Below, piece after piece: positions 62,771 through 64,000 of a stretch of 64,000 nt of DNA. The notes below the pieces were generated by a model. It did not search any database and was not told the origin of the DNA. It saw nothing but the letters and a program-made list of their open reading frames with translations. The DNA comes from Planctomycetales bacterium (lineage in GTDB: Bacteria > Planctomycetota > Planctomycetia > Isosphaerales > Isosphaeraceae), in assembly GCA_027449865.1 (NCBI GenBank), contig DAIDKV010000022.1, forward strand, positions 31,179 to 95,178, read 5' to 3'. The position numbers and the translations under genes are program-made. Within the stretch, counting starts at the first letter, position 1. Each line of letters begins with the position of its first letter.

Positions 62771-63820
62771 TCAGCAGATCCTCGGCAGTTGCTCGCCCGC
62801 CGGCATCATCACGAACCGCTCGCCGAGAACGGAGCGCTGGGAGACCATTCCCGGATGATCGGCCACGACCTCGCCGATGTCGGCGGCGTCGCGGCCGAGC
62901 GGGTGCGCCCGCATCGCGTCGAGCAGCGATCGCGCTTGCTCGGGCGGGACGACCGCGATCAGCTTCCCCTCGTTCGCGACGAGGAGCGGATCGAGACCGA
63001 GAAGTTCGCAGGCGGCGCGGACCTCGGGGCGAATGGGGATCGCCGCTTCCTCGATCCGGACCCCGACCGCGGACGCCTCGGCCAGCTCATTCAGAACGCT
63101 CGCGACGCCCCCACGAGTCGGGTCACGCATCGATCGGATCGACGGACAGGCCGCGAGCATCGCGCGTGTGAGACCGATCAACGGGGCACAGTCGCTTCGA
63201 AGCTCGGTCTCGAAGCCGATCCCCTCCCGCAGAGAGATGATCGCGACTCCATGATCGCCGATCGTTCCCGAGAGGAGAACGCGGTCGCCAGGCCGCGCCG
63301 ATCGGATCGAGATGTTACGATCCGATGGAACCAGCCCGATCCCCGCGGTGGTGATGAAGACCTCATCGGCCTTCCCGCGATCGACGACCTTCGTGTCGCC
63401 GGTGACCAGCTCGACGCCCGCCTCGTCGCAGGCGGAGCGCATCGAGCAGACGATCCGATCGAGCTCGGTCAGCGGGAATCCCTCTTCGAGAATGAAGGCC
63501 GCCGAGAGGAACATCGGCTCGGCGCCGCCGACCGCGAGGTCGTTCACCGTTCCGCAAACGGCCAGGCGGCCGATGTCACCGCCCGGGAAGAAGAGCGGTT
63601 TGACCACGAAGGCGTCGGTTGTGAACGCGAGTCGAGGGCCGTCACCGAACCGGACCGTGGCCTGGTCCTCCCGTTGGCGGAGAACGTCGCCGCCGAACGC
63701 CGGGATGAAAAACCGCTCGATCAGGTCGGCCGAGAGCCGACCGCCGCCGCCGTGACCCATCACGATCCGGTCGTACCGCGATTGCGGTAGCGGGCAGGCA
63801 TCAAATTTCGACAACCTCAT
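62771..63820 (-). CDS. hypE: [NiFe]-hydrogenase maturation protein HypE
   Basis: 349 residues. HypE builds the cyanide ligand of the [NiFe] site by dehydrating a carbamoylated C-terminal cysteine. The protein ends in LPRIC, keeping that essential last Cys. GHGGGGRLSADLIERFF is the usual N-terminal motif, TTDAFVVKPLFFPGGDIGR and GTVNDLAVGGAEPMFLSAAF are substrate/ATP-site signatures, and SMRDPTRGGVASVLNELAE and NEGKLIAVVPPEQA follow. Start ATG 63818-63820 has AGGAGA very close. The 18-bp repeat lies upstream. No other hydrogenase genes are in the window; they could lie to the right. Confidence 0.95.
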   Translation of the reverse strand: MRLSKFDACPLPQSRYDRIVMGHGGGGRLSADLIERFFIPAFGGDVLRQREDQATVRFGDGPRLAFTTDAFVVKPLFFPGGDIGRLAVCGTVNDLAVGGAEPMFLSAAFILEEGFPLTELDRIVCSMRSACDEAGVELVTGDTKVVDRGKADEVFITTAGIGLVPSDRNISIRSARPGDRVLLSGTIGDHGVAIISLREGIGFETELRSDCAPLIGLTRAMLAACPSIRSMRDPTRGGVASVLNELAEASAVGVRIEEAAIPIRPEVRAACELLGLDPLLVANEGKLIAVVPPEQARSLLDAMRAHPLGRDAADIGEVVADHPGMVSQRSVLGERFVMMPAGEQLPRIC

Positions 63821-63829
63821 TCTCCTGAT

Positions 63830-63895
63830 GATTCACCACAGAGTCACTCCGCGGCCGGGCCGCATCCTATCAGAATAGATTCACCACAGAGTCAC
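63830..63895. repeat. 18-bp direct repeat upstream of hypE
   Basis: The 18-base sequence GATTCACCACAGAGTCAC occurs at 63830-63847 and 63878-63895, 48 bases apart. The second copy runs straight into the 9-bp tandem array. It is the same CACAGAG style as dispersed repeats elsewhere. Confidence 0.8.
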
Positions 63896-64000
63896 AGAGG
63901 GCACAGAGGGCACAGAGGGCACAGAGGGCACAGAGGGCACAGAGGGCACAGAGGGCACAGATGGCACAGAGGGCACAGAGGGCACAGAGGGCACAGATGG
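63893..64000. repeat. Twelve-copy 9-bp tandem repeat running off the window
   Basis: Twelve contiguous units of CACAGAGGG from 63893 to 64000. Units 8 (63956-63964) and 12 (63992-64000) read CACAGATGG; the others are exact. The array reaches the end of the window, so its full length is unknown. There are no spacers. Confidence 0.95.

Noticed and set aside
63893..64000. Possible CRISPR array
   Set aside because: The units are 9 bp and contiguous, with no spacers between them, so this is a simple tandem repeat.

Overview
The window is high-GC DNA that most resembles a planctomycete chromosome, probably family Isosphaeraceae. The lineage call is an inference from gene content: a DUF1559 pseudopilin-like protein, a protein with an N-terminal LEPR-like 'VEPRVLLS' motif, an ECF sigma factor fused to a membrane segment and carboxypeptidase-regulatory-like repeats, a Ser/Thr kinase with 15 WD40 repeats, and a secreted Cys-type sulfatase. 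Coding density is high, genes lie on both strands in short operons, and ATGA-type start/stop overlaps are common.

Layout. 1-8 kb: the 3' end of an RsuA/RluB-type pseudouridine synthase overlapping a PyrK-type electron-transfer flavoprotein; a UvrB/UvrC-motif protein; an HPr-like protein without the active-site histidine; an alpha/beta hydrolase; a BatD-like protein; a DEAD-box helicase; two small orphan genes. 8.7-17 kb: a GGQ release-factor-like protein, a GT4 glycosyltransferase, an SDR enzyme, a palindromic repeat element, the ECF sigma fusion, a sulfatase and a thioredoxin-like protein. 17-21 kb: a three-gene operon with overlapping start/stop codons (flippase-like protein, GT2 glycosyltransferase, GT39-like membrane protein), probably lipid-linked or cell-envelope glycosylation. 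21.2-23.9 kb: a tandem pair of unknown paralogues, the second carrying two compensating frameshifts. 24.2-28.5 kb: an ECF sigma/Ser-Thr kinase pair, followed by a decayed ISAs1-type transposase.

30-34 kb: a lipoprotein, a DUF1559 pseudopilin and a TPR protein, then the LEPR-like exported protein. 34.1-40.3 kb: a Bcs1-like AAA ATPase, DNA polymerase I and a coiled-coil membrane protein. 40.5-47.5 kb: the MoxR/DUF58 neighbourhood (RDD and SpoIIM-like membrane proteins, DUF58, MoxR, DUF4350, DUF4129, another membrane protein), with a 7-bp AT-rich tandem repeat between two of its genes. 47.8-57.4 kb: a beta-propeller protein, a TnpB remnant and a complete RND tripartite efflux system (adaptor, permease, outer-membrane factor). 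57.7-64 kb: an SDR enzyme, an operon of a divergent Hsp90-family ATPase with two tandem paralogous helical-repeat proteins, HypE, and a 9-bp tandem repeat that runs off the window end.

The best candidates for undescribed biology are the Hsp90-like/paired helical-repeat operon (58.6-62.6 kb), the HPr-like protein that keeps the regulatory serine but lacks the catalytic histidine (3.1-3.3 kb), and the bacterial Bcs1-like ATPase (34.1-35.5 kb). All function assignments come from reading motifs; no database search was run.
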